Shown: positions 43,017 through 53,057, counted from the stretch's first letter. The stretch is DNA of 64,000 nt from Rhodospirillaceae bacterium (GCA_040219235.1 JAVJSV010000016.1:62001-126000); one strand, 5' to 3'. The notes: a model not told the origin generated them from the sequence alone. Translations and numbers: made by a program.

Positions 43017-44561
43017 ATGAACTCCATGCATGAGATTGAAGGCTTAGAGATCCTGAGCACGGCCCAAATGTATGCCGCCGATGCCGCCGCGATTGGGGCC
43101 GGCAGATCAGGAGATGCCCTGATGGAGGCCGCAGGGTTTCATGTTGCGGTCGAAATACGCAAGCGTTGGTCGCGACGGCGGGTCTTGGTGCTGTGTGGCC
43201 CAGGTAACAATGGCGGCGATGGATTTGTGGTTGCGCGGTTGCTGAAAAAGGCAGGGTGGCCGGTCCGGCTTGGGCTGCTGGGGGAATCTGACAAACTTAA
43301 AGGTGAGGCGGCCTTGAATCTTAAAAGATGGCAGGCCGTTGGCGGGCCTGTTGAGGACTTGGCCCCGGACCACGTGCCTTGGGCAGATTTGGTGGTCGAT
43401 GGCCTGTTCGGGGCCGGCTTGGCACGGCCTTTAGACGGGGCTGCTCGGGAAACCATTGCAGCGGTGATTGAGCGCGGAGCCCCGTGCGTGGCCATCGACG
43501 TGCCCAGCGGTGTGTCGGGGGATACGGCTGAGATTATCGGGGACGCTGAGGGATTGGCACCGCCTTGCCATCTGACGGTGACGTTTTTTCGGCCTAAACC
43601 AGCGCATGTGCTGCTGCCGGGCCGGGATTTGTGCGGTGAGGTGCAGGTGGTCGACATCGGCATTCCAGACAGCGTACTCGACCAGATCAAGCCTTCAGCA
43701 CGCGTCAATGGACCGGAAATCTGGGATCTGCGGTCTGCGACGCCGTTTGATCATAAGTACAGTCGCGGACATGCCGTGGTGTTCGGCAGTGCTGAAATGT
43801 CGGGCGCAGCGCGGCTGGCCGCTGCGGCGGCGCGACGGACTGGTGCGGGTCTGGTGACTGTCGCTGGTCCAGGGGACGCGCGTGCAGAATATGTTTGTGA
43901 CGCCCCAGGGCTAATGTTTCAGGCGATCACCGAGGGGACGTTCACAGAGGCGTTGGCCGATCCGAGACGCACTGCCGTGGTGATGGGGCCAGGGTATGGG
44001 ACTGGCGATCGGACCCAAGCGCAGGTGCTGGAGGTTTTGCGGGCCTCGAAATCTGGTGCGCGGGGTGTGGTTCTGGATGCGGATGCTCTGACCAGCTTTG
44101 CGGATCAGGCGGAAACCTTGTGGGCCGCGTGCAGGGATGCCGGATCTGTTGTTCTGACGCCGCATGAAGGTGAATTCTTTCGTCTTTTCAATGGAATAGA
44201 CCACACTCTTGATAAAATAAATCGGGTGCAATTGGCGGCCCAAATGAGTGGCGCGACGGTTGTACTCAAGGGCAGCGACACCGTTATCGCGGCGCCTGAT
44301 GGCCGCGTTGCTGTCAACGTCAACGCACCGCCTTGGTTGGCCACGGCGGGCTCCGGCGATGTGCTGGCGGGGGCCATCGGGGGGCTTTTGGCAGCGGGCA
44401 TGCCTGCTTGGGCGGCGGCCTGCGCGGGCGTCTGGCTGCATGGGGCCGCGGCTCAGAAAGCGGGGGTGGGTCTCGTTGCCGAGGATCTTGTGACAGCTTT
44501 GCCTATCGTCTTGGGCTCCGCCTTGCCCGGCACTTTGGAGCAGATTGAAGGCCGACTTTAA
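43017..44561 (+). CDS. nnr: Bifunctional NAD(P)H-hydrate epimerase/dehydratase
   Basis: A 514-residue fusion that repairs hydrated NAD(P)H. The N-terminal epimerase domain (about 1-215) has LCGPGNNGGDGFVVARLL and DGLFGAGLARPL. The C-terminal ribokinase-like ADP-dependent dehydratase domain (about 225-514) has HKYSRGHAVVFGS, VMGPGYGTG, LTPHEGEFFRL, VVLKGSDTVI and the ATAGSGDVLAGAIGGLLA loop. The length fits the family. It is preceded by a small A+T-rich stretch and followed by tRNA-Leu. Confidence 0.95.
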   Translation: MNSMHEIEGLEILSTAQMYAADAAAIGAGRSGDALMEAAGFHVAVEIRKRWSRRRVLVLCGPGNNGGDGFVVARLLKKAGWPVRLGLLGESDKLKGEAALNLKRWQAVGGPVEDLAPDHVPWADLVVDGLFGAGLARPLDGAARETIAAVIERGAPCVAIDVPSGVSGDTAEIIGDAEGLAPPCHLTVTFFRPKPAHVLLPGRDLCGEVQVVDIGIPDSVLDQIKPSARVNGPEIWDLRSATPFDHKYSRGHAVVFGSAEMSGAARLAAAAARRTGAGLVTVAGPGDARAEYVCDAPGLMFQAITEGTFTEALADPRRTAVVMGPGYGTGDRTQAQVLEVLRASKSGARGVVLDADALTSFADQAETLWAACRDAGSVVLTPHEGEFFRLFNGIDHTLDKINRVQLAAQMSGATVVLKGSDTVIAAPDGRVAVNVNAPPWLATAGSGDVLAGAIGGLLAAGMPAWAAACAGVWLHGAAAQKAGVGLVAEDLVTALPIVLGSALPGTLEQIEGRL

Positions 44562-44696
44562 CCAATTTGTTGAGTGGTGGCTGCTGAACCTGTCGGATTT
44601 ATCCACCATTTCGTCCCCGTATAGCGTGGAAGAGTGTTGCGTATTGGCGGCCTTACGATTAAACGAATGCGGCGTTACAGCCAGTTTGGCCGGAAT

Positions 44697-44783
44697 GCGG
44701 GTGTGGCGGAATTGGTAGACGCGCCAGGTTTAGGTCCTGGTGGCTGCAAAGTCGTGGGGGTTCAAGTCCCTTCACCCGCACCA
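44697..44783 (+). tRNA. tRNA-Leu(UAG)
   Basis: An 87-base class II tRNA with acceptor stem GCGGGTG/CACCCGC, D-arm containing TTGGTAGAC, anticodon stem CCAGG/CCTGG with loop TTTAGGT (anticodon TAG at 44731-44733), a long variable arm, and T-arm GGGTTCAAGTCCC; CCA is encoded. It reads CUN leucine codons. The flanks CCGGAAT and ATTCCGG are complementary and could extend the precursor helix. Confidence 0.97.
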
Positions 44784-44914
44784 TTCCGGGATAAATGGCC
44801 GCTCCTGGCGATCCATTGTCAGGTTTGACGACGCACTAATTTATGGCGGAGACGCCGCATATTCAGTCGAGCCAATAGGGCACGCTGATAGGACGCATGA
44901 CTAAGGGTGAAAAG

Positions 44915-46270
44915 ATGCAGATTACCGAAAAGACCTCTGAGGGCCTGAAGCGCGAATTAAGCGTAATCATTGCCGCCACGGAAATTGATGGAAAAGTGAC
45001 CGATCGCTTGACTGAAGTGGGCAAGCAAGTCCGCCTTCCTGGCTTCCGCCCCGGTAAAGTGCCCATGAGCCTGCTGAGAAAGCGCTTTGGGGAATCTGTG
45101 CGTGGCGAGGTGATTGAAGCCACCATTCAGGAATCAACGCAGAAAGCCATTGAAGAAAAAGCACTAAAACCCGCCGTTCAGCCCAAGATTGATCTGGTGG
45201 CGTTTGAAGACGGCAAAGATCTTGAGTTCTCCATCGAGCTCGAGCTTCTGCCTGATATTGAAATGGCTGATATTTCCGCGTTTAAGGTTGAGAAACTGGT
45301 GGCCAAGGCTGGCGACTCTCAAATTGACGAGACCCTCACCAAGATGCTGGAAAACAACAAGAAATCCGTGCCCCTGGAAGATAAACGGCCAGCGGCAGAG
45401 GGGGATGTTGTGGTCATGGACTTTGTCGGTAGCGTTGACGGCGAGGAATTTGAAGGCGGCAAGGGCGATGATTTCCAGTTGGAGTTGGGCTCTGGACGGT
45501 TCATCCCCGGCTTTGAAGATCAAGTGGTCGGTATGGAAATCGATGGCAAAAAAGACGTCAAAGTGACCTTCCCGGAAGACTACCACAGCAGTGATTTGGC
45601 CGGGAAATCTGCCGTTTTTGCGGTCACACTCAAGGGCATCGAAGTGCTCGAAACGCCTGAGGCCGATGATGAATTTGCGAAGTCGATGGGCTTTGAAGAT
45701 TTGGCCAAACTGCGCACGGCAATCGGCGAGCAGATCGAACAGGATTACACCTACCTGTCGCGCATGAAGGTGAAGCGGGAATTGCTCGACCATCTGGCTG
45801 ACCATCACAGCTTCGATGTTCCAGAAACGATGCTGGACGCTGAATTCGACACCATTTGGAAGCAGGTTGAGCAAGCCAAAGAGACAGATCAACTTGACCC
45901 CGACGATAAAGGTAAGAGCGACGATGAACTGCGCAGCGATTACCGCGGTATTGCCGAACGCCGCGTCCGTCTTGGTCTGCTGCTGTCTGATGTCGGCGCC
46001 AAGAACAGCCTGACGGTTGCGCCCGAAGAACTGTCCCAGGCGATTGCCAGGGAAGCCTCAAGGTTCCCCGGCCAGGAACAAGCAGTGGTGAACTATTACC
46101 AGAGTAATCCTCAGGCCATTGAGCAGGTCCGTGCACCGCTTTTTGAAGACAAGATCATTGACTTCCTGCTTGAGCTTGCCCAGGTGACAGAGAAGACTGT
46201 GACGCCGGAAGAGTTGATTGAGCTGGCCGGAGCCACAGAAACCGATGGCCCCGTGCCAAGCGCGAACTAG
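44915..46270 (+). CDS. tig: Trigger factor
   Basis: A 451-residue ribosome-associated chaperone. The ribosome-binding domain (about 1-110) has the docking signature GFRPGKVPMSLLRKRFG. The FKBP-type PPIase domain (about 150-245) has VVMDFVGSVDGEEFEGGKG and GFEDQVVGMEIDGKKDV. The rest is the helical substrate cradle. The ATG at 44915 (MQITEK) is chosen because family members start there and AAGGG precedes it; an ATG at 44897 would add six residues. It lies at the head of the tig-clpP-clpX-lon set. Confidence 0.97.
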   Translation: MQITEKTSEGLKRELSVIIAATEIDGKVTDRLTEVGKQVRLPGFRPGKVPMSLLRKRFGESVRGEVIEATIQESTQKAIEEKALKPAVQPKIDLVAFEDGKDLEFSIELELLPDIEMADISAFKVEKLVAKAGDSQIDETLTKMLENNKKSVPLEDKRPAAEGDVVVMDFVGSVDGEEFEGGKGDDFQLELGSGRFIPGFEDQVVGMEIDGKKDVKVTFPEDYHSSDLAGKSAVFAVTLKGIEVLETPEADDEFAKSMGFEDLAKLRTAIGEQIEQDYTYLSRMKVKRELLDHLADHHSFDVPETMLDAEFDTIWKQVEQAKETDQLDPDDKGKSDDELRSDYRGIAERRVRLGLLLSDVGAKNSLTVAPEELSQAIAREASRFPGQEQAVVNYYQSNPQAIEQVRAPLFEDKIIDFLLELAQVTEKTVTPEELIELAGATETDGPVPSAN

Positions 46271-46273
46271 AAA

Positions 46274-46298
46274 TTTAAAGCTGGGACTTTAAAGCTGG
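46274..46298. repeat. Direct repeat between tig and clpP
   Basis: TTTAAAGCTGG occurs at 46274-46284 and 46288-46298, a 14-base period in a 61-base gap. It may be a small duplication or a binding site. Nothing else is recognisable in the gap. Confidence 0.5.
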
Positions 46299-46331
46299 CC
46301 GCGTTTTAACCTGAATTGTTGAGAGACCCGT

Positions 46332-46991
46332 ATGCAGGACCGCGATCCGATTGAAGTTTATAACAATACCCTGGTGCCCATGGTGGTCGAGCAGACCAAC
46401 AGGGGTGAGCGGTCTTATGACATTTACTCCCGGCTGCTGAAGGAACGCATTATCTTCCTGACGGGACAAGTGAACGACCAGGTTTCAACGTTGATTTGTG
46501 CACAACTTCTGTTTCTTGAGTCTGAAAACCCGACCAAAGACATCGCGTTTTACATCAACTCCCCTGGGGGTGTGGTGACGTCTGGTCTGGCGATCTACGA
46601 CACCATGAAATACATCCGTCCAGATGTGTCGACGGTGTGCGTGGGCCAAGCCGCTTCCATGGGGTCGTTGCTCTTGGCCGGTGGTAAGGCGGAAAAGCGC
46701 TATGCCTTGCCAAATGCACGGATCATGATCCACCAGCCCTCGGGCGGGTTCCAAGGTCAGGCGGCGGATATCGAAATACAGGCGCGTGAAATTCTCGCCC
46801 TGAGAGCGCGCTTAAACCAGATTTATGTGGATCATACCGGTCAGACTCTCAAGGCCATCGAAAAAGCCATGGACCGTGACAATTACATGACGTCGGAAGA
46901 AGCCAAAGCCTTCGGCCTGATCGACACGGTTGTTACCAAACGGCCTAAGCCAGACGGTGATGAAGACGGCGATTCTGATAGCTCAAAGTGA
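46332..46991 (+). CDS. clpP: ATP-dependent Clp protease proteolytic subunit ClpP
   Basis: A 219-residue serine protease. The catalytic triad is Ser109 ([11 protein letters not shown]), His134 (IMIHQPSGG) and Asp183 (MDRDNYM), with the oxyanion loop INSPGGVV at 75-82. It assembles into a double heptamer that degrades substrates unfolded by ClpX, encoded next. The C-terminal tail is Asp/Ser-rich. A 209-base gap with a small GCCCT/AGGGC hairpin (47054-47072) separates it from clpX. Confidence 0.98.
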   Translation: MQDRDPIEVYNNTLVPMVVEQTNRGERSYDIYSRLLKERIIFLTGQVNDQVSTLICAQLLFLESENPTKDIAFYINSPGGVVTSGLAIYDTMKYIRPDVSTVCVGQAASMGSLLLAGGKAEKRYALPNARIMIHQPSGGFQGQAADIEIQAREILALRARLNQIYVDHTGQTLKAIEKAMDRDNYMTSEEAKAFGLIDTVVTKRPKPDGDEDGDSDSSK

Positions 46992-47200
46992 GCGGACAAA
47001 GCGTTCATCGACGGGCTTTCCAGGGCGAATAGAGGGGTAAGACTGTTTGGGCCGCCCTTTCACAAATAGGGCATTAACCTGATATAGACGGATTTGTCGT
47101 TGTATTTGGCGGAAAGCCTCGTCTAACATCAGGCAACGCAAGATGTGGTGGCTAGACTGACGTGTACCCACAGAATCGGTTTAGCGCGCGGAGATAAAGA

Positions 47201-48466
47201 ATGACTAAATCGTCCAGTGGCGATTCCAAGAATACCCTGTACTGCTCTTTCTGCGGAAAGAGCCAGCATGAAGTGCGCAAGCTCATTGCCGGGCCGACGG
47301 TGTTCATTTGTGATGAATGCGTTGAACTGTGCATGGACATCATCCGGGAAGAGAACAAGACCAACCTGGTGAAGTCTAAAGAAGGGGTGCCGACACCGCA
47401 GGATATCCTGACCGTGCTGGACGACTACGTGATCGGTCAGGCACATGCGAAACGTGTGCTGTCGGTGGCCGTGCACAACCACTACAAGCGTCTCAGCTCC
47501 AACGCCAAGAATGATGACATCGAGATTGCCAAATCCAACATCCTGCTGATCGGCCCAACGGGCTGCGGTAAGACCCTGTTGGCCCAAACATTGGCGCGGA
47601 TTTTGGATGTGCCGTTCACAATGGCTGACGCCACGACGTTGACCGAAGCTGGCTATGTTGGGGAAGACGTTGAGAACATTATCCTCAAGCTGCTGCAAGC
47701 GGCCGACTATAATGTCGAGCGCGCCCAGCGCGGCATTGTCTACATTGATGAGATCGACAAGATCAGCCGCAAGTCGGATAACCCCTCTATCACCCGTGAT
47801 GTTTCAGGTGAGGGTGTGCAACAAGCCCTGCTGAAAATCATGGAAGGCACCGTTGCCTCGGTCCCGCCACAAGGGGGACGTAAGCATCCGCAGCAAGAAT
47901 TCCTGCAAGTGGATACAACAAACATTCTGTTTATCTGTGGGGGCGCTTTCGCCGGCTTGGACAAACTAATTGCCCGCCGTGGTAAGGGCACCTCAATTGG
48001 GTTCGGCGCAGACGTCCGCAGCGATGATGATCGCCAGACCGGTGAGATTTTGCGCGATATTGAACCTGAGGATCTGCTGAAATACGGCCTGATTCCTGAG
48101 TTCGTCGGACGTGTGCCGGTGCTGGCGACGCTGGAAGACCTCGACGAAGGGGCCTTGATCGAGATTCTGACGGCTCCCAAGAATGCGCTGGTGAAGCAGT
48201 ATCAGCGTCTGTTCGATATTGAAAACGTCAATTTGAGCTTTACGGAAGATGCGCTGGCCGTGATTGCGCGCAAAGCCATTGCCCGCAAAACCGGTGCCCG
48301 TGGATTACGCTCGATCATGGAAAGCATTCTGCTCGACACCATGTTTGATCTGCCAAGCCTGGATGGCGTGGAAGAAATCGTGGTCAACGGCGAAGTCACA
48401 GAAGGCCGGGCCAAACCGCTTTATATCTATGCGGACCGCAAGGAAGACCTGAGCACGCCGGCCTAA
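47201..48466 (+). CDS. clpX: ATP-dependent Clp protease ATP-binding subunit ClpX
   Basis: A 421-residue AAA+ unfoldase. The N-terminal zinc finger uses Cys15, Cys18, Cys37 and Cys40 (LYCSFCGK and [10 protein letters not shown]). Walker A GPTGCGKT is at 118-125 and Walker B is YIDEIDKI. The ClpP-docking loop (IGF-type, here SIGFGADV) is present at about residue 265, and sensor 2 lies in KTGARGLRS. The start follows GGAGATAAAG. Confidence 0.98.
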   Translation: MTKSSSGDSKNTLYCSFCGKSQHEVRKLIAGPTVFICDECVELCMDIIREENKTNLVKSKEGVPTPQDILTVLDDYVIGQAHAKRVLSVAVHNHYKRLSSNAKNDDIEIAKSNILLIGPTGCGKTLLAQTLARILDVPFTMADATTLTEAGYVGEDVENIILKLLQAADYNVERAQRGIVYIDEIDKISRKSDNPSITRDVSGEGVQQALLKIMEGTVASVPPQGGRKHPQQEFLQVDTTNILFICGGAFAGLDKLIARRGKGTSIGFGADVRSDDDRQTGEILRDIEPEDLLKYGLIPEFVGRVPVLATLEDLDEGALIEILTAPKNALVKQYQRLFDIENVNLSFTEDALAVIARKAIARKTGARGLRSIMESILLDTMFDLPSLDGVEEIVVNGEVTEGRAKPLYIYADRKEDLSTPA

Positions 48467-48478
48467 AATCTTCCGGGT

Positions 48479-48506
48479 GAGCCGATTGCGCCAGCAGCAT
48501 CGGCTC
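48479..48506 (+). terminator. Hairpin after clpX
   Basis: GAGCCGAT and ATCGGCTC form an 8-bp stem with a 12-base loop, 12 bases after the clpX stop. There is no T-run, so termination may be weak, or the element may protect the transcript end. About 130 bases remain before lon and probably hold its promoter. Confidence 0.45.
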
Positions 48507-48634
48507 CCTACATAGAGTTATGTTCCTTGAAGCTGCCAAGCACTTCAGGTCAAAAAAATAACAAAAGGTGTCTCTAAAGTTTAGACGCCGGGTGCGTTCT
48601 TCCCCTGGATGCGCCATTTAGCGAGGTAAAACAC

Positions 48635-51043
48635 GTGAGTTCCAATAAAGGTCAGCTTTATCCAGTTCTGCCGCTGCGCGATATTGTGGTTTTTCCGCAT
48701 ATGATTGTGCCGCTCTTCGTGGGGCGTGAAAAATCAGTGAAGGCCCTGGAAGATGTCATGGGGGATGATAAGCAAATCATGCTTGTTGCCCAACGTGATG
48801 CGGCTGTGGACGATCCAGCTGCTGACGACATATATGAGATTGGCACCATTTCGACGGTGTTGCAGCTTTTGAAACTGCCAGATGGGACCGTGAAAGTACT
48901 GGTCGAAGGCGGGCAACGGGCCAAGATTGTCGGCTACAAAGAAAACACCGAGTTTTTTGAAGCTTATGCCGAGGCTTTTGCTGAAGAGGCGGATGAAGAG
49001 CCGGACCTTGAAGCTTTGGCGCGCTCGGTGGTCACTGAGTTTGAGCAGTACATCAAACTGAACAAAAAGATTCCGCCGGAAGTGTTGGTGTCGATCAATC
49101 AGATTGAAGAGCCTGCCAAGCTCGCGGATACGGTTGCATCGCATCTGGCGCTTAAAATTTCTGACAAACAGGAATTGTTAGAGCTTGGTACGGTCGCTGA
49201 GCGCCTTGAGAAAATTTACGGCGTGATGGAAGGCGAAATCAGCGTTCTTCAGGTTGAAAAACGTATTCGCAACCGGGTTAAACGTCAGATGGAGAAAACC
49301 CAGCGCGAGTATTATTTGAATGAGCAAATGAAGGCCATTCAGAAAGAGCTCGGTGAAACCGAAGACGGGCGTGATGAAGCGTCCGAGTATGAAGAAAAAA
49401 TTGCCAAATCGCGGATGCCCAAGGAAGCACGCGAAAAAGCTGTGGCCGAGCTTAAGAAGCTTAAGGCGATGAGCCCAATGTCGGCAGAGGCGACGGTGGT
49501 CCGCAATTACCTCGAATGGATCACTGACATTCCGTGGAAGAAGCGCTCGAAGGTCAACAAAGACCTTAAAGTTGCCGAAGACCAGTTGGACAAGGACCAC
49601 TTTGGTCTCGATAAGGTCAAAGAACGCATTATCGAATATCTCGCTGTGCAACAACGGACCAAGAAACTCAAAGGCCCGATTTTGTGTCTCGTCGGTCCTC
49701 CGGGTGTTGGTAAAACATCGCTCGGCAAATCTGTGGCCAAGGCGACAGGCCGCAACTTTGTGCGGATGTCATTGGGTGGGGTGCGTGACGAGGCAGAAGT
49801 GCGTGGTCACCGCCGGACTTACATTGGGTCCATGCCCGGTAAAATTATTCAGGGCATGAAGAAGGCGAAAACGTCCAACCCCTTGTTCCTGCTCGATGAG
49901 ATTGACAAGCTTGGTAATGACTGGCGTGGTGATCCGTCATCGGCGTTGCTTGAAGTGCTTGATCCCGAACAGAATGCGACTTTCCAAGATCACTATCTTG
50001 AAGTCGATTACGACCTTTCAGATGTTCTGTTCCTGACCACATCCAACTCGCTGCGCATGCCCGGACCACTGCTGGATCGCATGGAGATCATCCGGTTGTC
50101 CGGTTACACGGAAGACGAAAAGCTGGAGATTGCCAAGCGTCACTTGATCAGCAAGCAGATCGAAGTTCACGGTTTGAAGGAGCACGAGTGGAGCATTTCA
50201 GAACAGGCGCTGCGTGACCTGATCCGTTACTACACCCGTGAAGCTGGCGTCCGTAGCCTGGAACGTGAACTCGCGCGTTTGATCCGCAAGGCCACCAAAG
50301 AGATCATTGTTGATGAACTTGAGAGCATCAAAGTCACGCGCCAAAATCTAAAAAAATACGCTGGCATCAAAAAGTACCGCTATGGCGAAGCCGAGCGGGA
50401 AGACCTGGTTGGCGTCGTGACAGGCTTGGCGTGGACTGAAGTCGGTGGTGAGTTGCTGTCGATTGAAGCCGTGGTCATGCCAGGTAAAGGGCAGGTAACA
50501 CTGACCGGTAAACTTGGCGATGTGATGAAGGAATCCATCCAGGCGGCGCGTTCGTTTGTGCGCAGCCGGGCTTTGGTTTATGGCATCAAACCGCGTGTCT
50601 TTGAAAAGAATGATATTCACTTGCATGTGCCGGAAGGCGCAACACCAAAGGACGGCCCGTCTGCTGGTGTGGGGATGTGCACGTCCATCGTTTCGGCGTT
50701 GACCGGAATTCCGGTGCGTAAAGATATTGCCATGACGGGCGAGATCACGTTACGCGGCCGGGTGCTGCCAATTGGCGGCCTCAAGGAGAAACTGCTGGCC
50801 GCGTTGCGCGGTGGTATCAAGACGGTGTTGATTCCAAAAGAGAATGAGAAAGACCTGGAAGAGATTCCAGATAACGTGAAACGGGATTTGAAAATCATTC
50901 CGGTCTCAACCGCTGATGAAGTTCTCGAGAAGGCTTTGACCCGGCCGTTGGTGCCATTGAGTCTTGAGGACGATGACAGTGATGAGCCAACGCCAACGAG
51001 CAAAGATGGGGATGCGGACGACGACGTTCTGGTCACGCATTAA
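48635..51043 (+). CDS. lon: ATP-dependent protease Lon
   Basis: An 802-residue cytosolic protease. It has an N-terminal substrate-binding domain (about 8-205), coiled-coil (about 210-280), AAA+ module with Walker A GPPGVGKT at 354-361 and Walker B FLLDEIDK, and a C-terminal protease domain with the Ser in [12 protein letters not shown] (about 676) and Lys in [14 protein letters not shown] (about 720). The GTG start is preceded by GCGAGG. It degrades misfolded and regulatory proteins such as CcrM in alphaproteobacteria. It is followed by a strong terminator. Confidence 0.98.
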   Translation: MSSNKGQLYPVLPLRDIVVFPHMIVPLFVGREKSVKALEDVMGDDKQIMLVAQRDAAVDDPAADDIYEIGTISTVLQLLKLPDGTVKVLVEGGQRAKIVGYKENTEFFEAYAEAFAEEADEEPDLEALARSVVTEFEQYIKLNKKIPPEVLVSINQIEEPAKLADTVASHLALKISDKQELLELGTVAERLEKIYGVMEGEISVLQVEKRIRNRVKRQMEKTQREYYLNEQMKAIQKELGETEDGRDEASEYEEKIAKSRMPKEAREKAVAELKKLKAMSPMSAEATVVRNYLEWITDIPWKKRSKVNKDLKVAEDQLDKDHFGLDKVKERIIEYLAVQQRTKKLKGPILCLVGPPGVGKTSLGKSVAKATGRNFVRMSLGGVRDEAEVRGHRRTYIGSMPGKIIQGMKKAKTSNPLFLLDEIDKLGNDWRGDPSSALLEVLDPEQNATFQDHYLEVDYDLSDVLFLTTSNSLRMPGPLLDRMEIIRLSGYTEDEKLEIAKRHLISKQIEVHGLKEHEWSISEQALRDLIRYYTREAGVRSLERELARLIRKATKEIIVDELESIKVTRQNLKKYAGIKKYRYGEAEREDLVGVVTGLAWTEVGGELLSIEAVVMPGKGQVTLTGKLGDVMKESIQAARSFVRSRALVYGIKPRVFEKNDIHLHVPEGATPKDGPSAGVGMCTSIVSALTGIPVRKDIAMTGEITLRGRVLPIGGLKEKLLAALRGGIKTVLIPKENEKDLEEIPDNVKRDLKIIPVSTADEVLEKALTRPLVPLSLEDDDSDEPTPTSKDGDADDDVLVTH

Positions 51044-51072
51044 GGCGGTTCGCCCGAGTCTTTTATGACTAT

Positions 51073-51120
51073 AAAAAGCCCGGATTCTCAAGGTTTTCGC
51101 CTTGAAGATCCGGGCTTTTT
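51073..51120 (+). terminator. Strong Rho-independent terminator after lon
   Basis: AAAAAGCCCGGATTCTCAAGG and CCTTGAAGATCCGGGCTTTTT form a long stem around TTTTCG, starting 29 bases after the lon stop. The A-run and T-run on both sides make it usable in either direction. Confidence 0.92.
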
Positions 51121-51398
51121 CGTGAAAAATACGGTTTTTCCCAACTTGACATCCCTAAAAGTGCATTTTTCGGCAGTTTTCCACAGTTTTCCTTGGTTTT
51201 TTAGGAGTCGATGGATTGACGACGAAGGTATCCGGAAGCAAACTCCAGACCATCCCAGCGTTGAGAAACTGCGGTTTTTGAGCTGATTGTGAAAATGCCT
51301 GATTGTGAAAAAACCGTGGTCGTTAGAGAACACCATAACGTAGCTGGGATGTTCTCATTTAGATTCACCCAATAGACTTACAGATTAAGGGGTCAAAC
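51121..51398 (+). promoter_or_regulatory. Promoter and regulatory region upstream of hupB
   Basis: About 280 bases without a gene. TTGACA (51146-51151) could be a -35 element, although no good -10 is seen at 17 bases. CTGATTGTGAAAA is directly repeated at 51283-51295 and 51299-51311. GAGAACA (51326-51332) and TGTTCTC (51350-51356) form an inverted repeat centred about 60 bases before the hupB start. These could be operator sites for controlled HU expression. AGTTTTCC is also repeated near 51175-51192. Confidence 0.5.
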
Positions 51399-51674
51399 AT
51401 GAATAAAAACGACCTGATTGCCGCAGTGGCAGACGGTACCGGATTGACGAAGGCAGATGCCGCTAAGTCAGTGGATAGCGTATTCGATACAATTACTGCC
51501 TCACTCAAATCAGGCGGCGAAGTCCGTTTGGTTGGTTTCGGGACCTTCAGTGTTGCCAATCGTGCGGCAAGCGAAGGCCGCAATCCCCGTACCGGTGAAA
51601 AAATCCAAATCCCTGCGTCCAAGCAGCCTAAGTTTAAGGCAGGCAAGGGCCTCAAGGATGCGGTGAACAAATAG
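51399..51674 (+). CDS. hupB: DNA-binding protein HU
   Basis: A 91-residue histone-like protein. [21 protein letters not shown] starts the helical dimerisation domain, and [22 protein letters not shown] with [19 protein letters not shown] forms the beta-arm with the intercalating Pro. It bends and compacts DNA. The beta-ribbon sequence favours HU over IHF. It follows lon as in many proteobacteria, with its own control region. It ends before a terminator. Confidence 0.96.
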   Translation: MNKNDLIAAVADGTGLTKADAAKSVDSVFDTITASLKSGGEVRLVGFGTFSVANRAASEGRNPRTGEKIQIPASKQPKFKAGKGLKDAVNK

Positions 51675-51700
51675 ACGGCCAGTCTATAAGGGTTCCGCAC

Positions 51701-51732
51701 AAGTGCCGGTTGTTAACGCAGCCGGCACTTTT
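51701..51732 (+). terminator. Terminator after hupB
   Basis: AAGTGCCGG and CCGGCACTT form a 9-bp stem with a further T-G pair, a TGTTAACGCA-type loop and a TTTTCGTTTC tail, 26 bases after the hupB stop. Confidence 0.85.
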
Positions 51733-51807
51733 CGTTTCTTGAGACTTTTCATTTTGATAAAGCTGGCATAGTGTGCGGCGCTTGCTGTTATAGAGGCAGA
51801 ATATTAA

Positions 51808-51883
51808 GGGCGATTAGCTCAGCTGGAAGAGCATCTCGTTTACACCGAGAAGATCGGCAGTTCGAACCTGTCATCGCCCACCA
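51808..51883 (+). tRNA. tRNA-Val(UAC)
   Basis: A 76-base tRNA with acceptor stem GGGCGAT/ATCGCCC, D-arm TAGCTCAGCTGGAAGAGC, anticodon stem TCTCG/CGAGA with loop TTTACAC (anticodon TAC at 51841-51843), and T-arm with GTTCGAAC; CCA is encoded. A tRNA-Val between hupB and the nuo operon is a common alphaproteobacterial arrangement. Confidence 0.98.
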
Positions 51884-51895
51884 TTTTTACAAAAG

Positions 51896-51934
51896 CGGGG
51901 CCAACCCAATAGAGGGGAATGGCCCTGTTTTTTT
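51896..51934 (+). terminator. Terminator after tRNA-Val, abutting the next ribosome binding site
   Basis: GGGGCCA pairs with TGGCCCT (one G-T pair) around a 16-base loop that itself is GC-rich, followed by GTTTTTTTG. It lies 13 bases after the tRNA. The GGAGG of the next gene begins within a few bases of the T-run. Confidence 0.75.
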
Positions 51935-51946
51935 GTGGAGGATGCT

Positions 51947-52735
51947 ATGGTGAAGCTTGGCCTGATCGGAAATGGCGCAATTGCTGGCATTGTGACACGT
52001 CACTGCGAGGCATCGGGGGGACGGCTGTCGATTGTCGGTGCGGCGGTCACGCCAGAAGATGGGCCAAGCGTCGGGCAACACCCGACCTTCTTAGAACTCT
52101 CAAAAGTTTTGGCGCTCAAGCCCAGCCTGGTGGTTGAATGTGCCGGCCAGCAAGCGGTTCAAGCGCATGGCCCGGCCATTCTGAGCGCGGGTATTGACCT
52201 GATGATCATCTCGGTCGGGGCCTTGGCCAATGATGCTTTGACAGAGGAATTACAGACAAAAGCCTCGCAAAACGGCGCGAAAATCTTGATTCCAGCAGGG
52301 GCGTTGGCCGGTTTAGATGCCATAACGGCGGCAAAGACGGCGGGGCTCACGTCGGTCAGTTTGACAACGCGCAAGCCGCCGCAATCCTGGTCCGGAGCAC
52401 CGGGCGTAGCGGGAATTGATCTTGGTGCGATCACAGAGGCGACGGTTCTCTTTACCGGGACATCCCGCGCGGCGGCCCTGGCATTTCCCAAAAATGCCAA
52501 TGTGGCTGCGGCTGTGGCGCTCGCCGGCCTGGGGCTGGATGACACCAGGGTCGAGCTGATTGCGGACCCAACGGTGTCGCGCAACATCCATAAAATTACG
52601 GCAGAGGGCGCTTTTGGTATCCTGAACGTGGAAGTTCAGGCCGAACCATCGCCGGACAATCCAAAGACCTCATATTTGGCCGCTTTGAGCATCATGCGCC
52701 AATTGGACCGGTTGACAGAGACGCTTGTTATTTGA
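51947..52735 (+). CDS. Aspartate dehydrogenase-like protein
   Basis: A 262-residue NAD(P)-dependent enzyme. The Rossmann loop is GLIGNGAIAG at about 4-13. VVECAGQQAVQAHGPAILSAG, ISVGALAND, IPAGALAGLDAI and a C-terminal domain with SYLAALSIMRQL match L-aspartate dehydrogenases, which interconvert aspartate and oxaloacetate or make iminoaspartate for NAD synthesis. The ATG at 51947 follows GGAGG; a GTG at 51935 is upstream of this site. No nadA or nadC gene is adjacent, so the pathway is not settled. Confidence 0.85.
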   Translation: MVKLGLIGNGAIAGIVTRHCEASGGRLSIVGAAVTPEDGPSVGQHPTFLELSKVLALKPSLVVECAGQQAVQAHGPAILSAGIDLMIISVGALANDALTEELQTKASQNGAKILIPAGALAGLDAITAAKTAGLTSVSLTTRKPPQSWSGAPGVAGIDLGAITEATVLFTGTSRAAALAFPKNANVAAAVALAGLGLDDTRVELIADPTVSRNIHKITAEGAFGILNVEVQAEPSPDNPKTSYLAALSIMRQLDRLTETLVI

Positions 52736-53057
52736 CGGATATGGCGAATTGATTTCGCCGCAAATTAAGGTTCTTTCCAGAGTCGTATGACGACGTCCGG
52801 TAATGCGGCCCGAAACCGCAGAAAACCCATATTTGTCAATGGTTAAGTTAGGGCTAAGTTGAGCGTGAGGTAGAGGTAAGTTGGCTTGACTTGTCTACGC
52901 AGCAACGGCTACACCAACGCCGGGTCAAGGACATTCAAAAACCGTTGCGAACGTTAAGATTGGTTCGCAGAAAAGAGTCTGAGTGTCTTGAGGATAGAAT
53001 GACAAAAATAAGGGTTTGGCCCTCATCTTGGGTTAACCAAATGGGACCGAGAAACGC
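52736..53057 (+). promoter_or_regulatory. Non-coding gap upstream of the nuo operon
   Basis: About 320 bases between the aspartate-dehydrogenase-like gene and nuoA. I see no convincing gene. A short palindrome GTCGT-ATG-ACGAC is near 52783-52795 and GGTTAACC is at 53031-53038. The promoter of the complex I operon is expected here, but no clear -35/-10 pair can be named. Confidence 0.5.

Noticed and set aside
43911-44609. 232-residue minus-strand frame
   Set aside because: Antisense of the well-supported NAD(P)HX dehydratase domain; composition is typical of a shadow frame in GC-rich coding sequence.
45164-46136. Long minus-strand frames opposite tig
   Set aside because: Antisense to trigger factor, whose domains are all recognisable on the plus strand.
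47054-47072. Terminator between clpP and clpX
   Set aside because: Only a 5-bp stem with a 9-base loop and no T-run; too weak to call.
51170-51200. DnaA box or replication origin near TTTTCCACAG
   Set aside because: One imperfect match only, with no cluster of boxes and no origin-linked genes.
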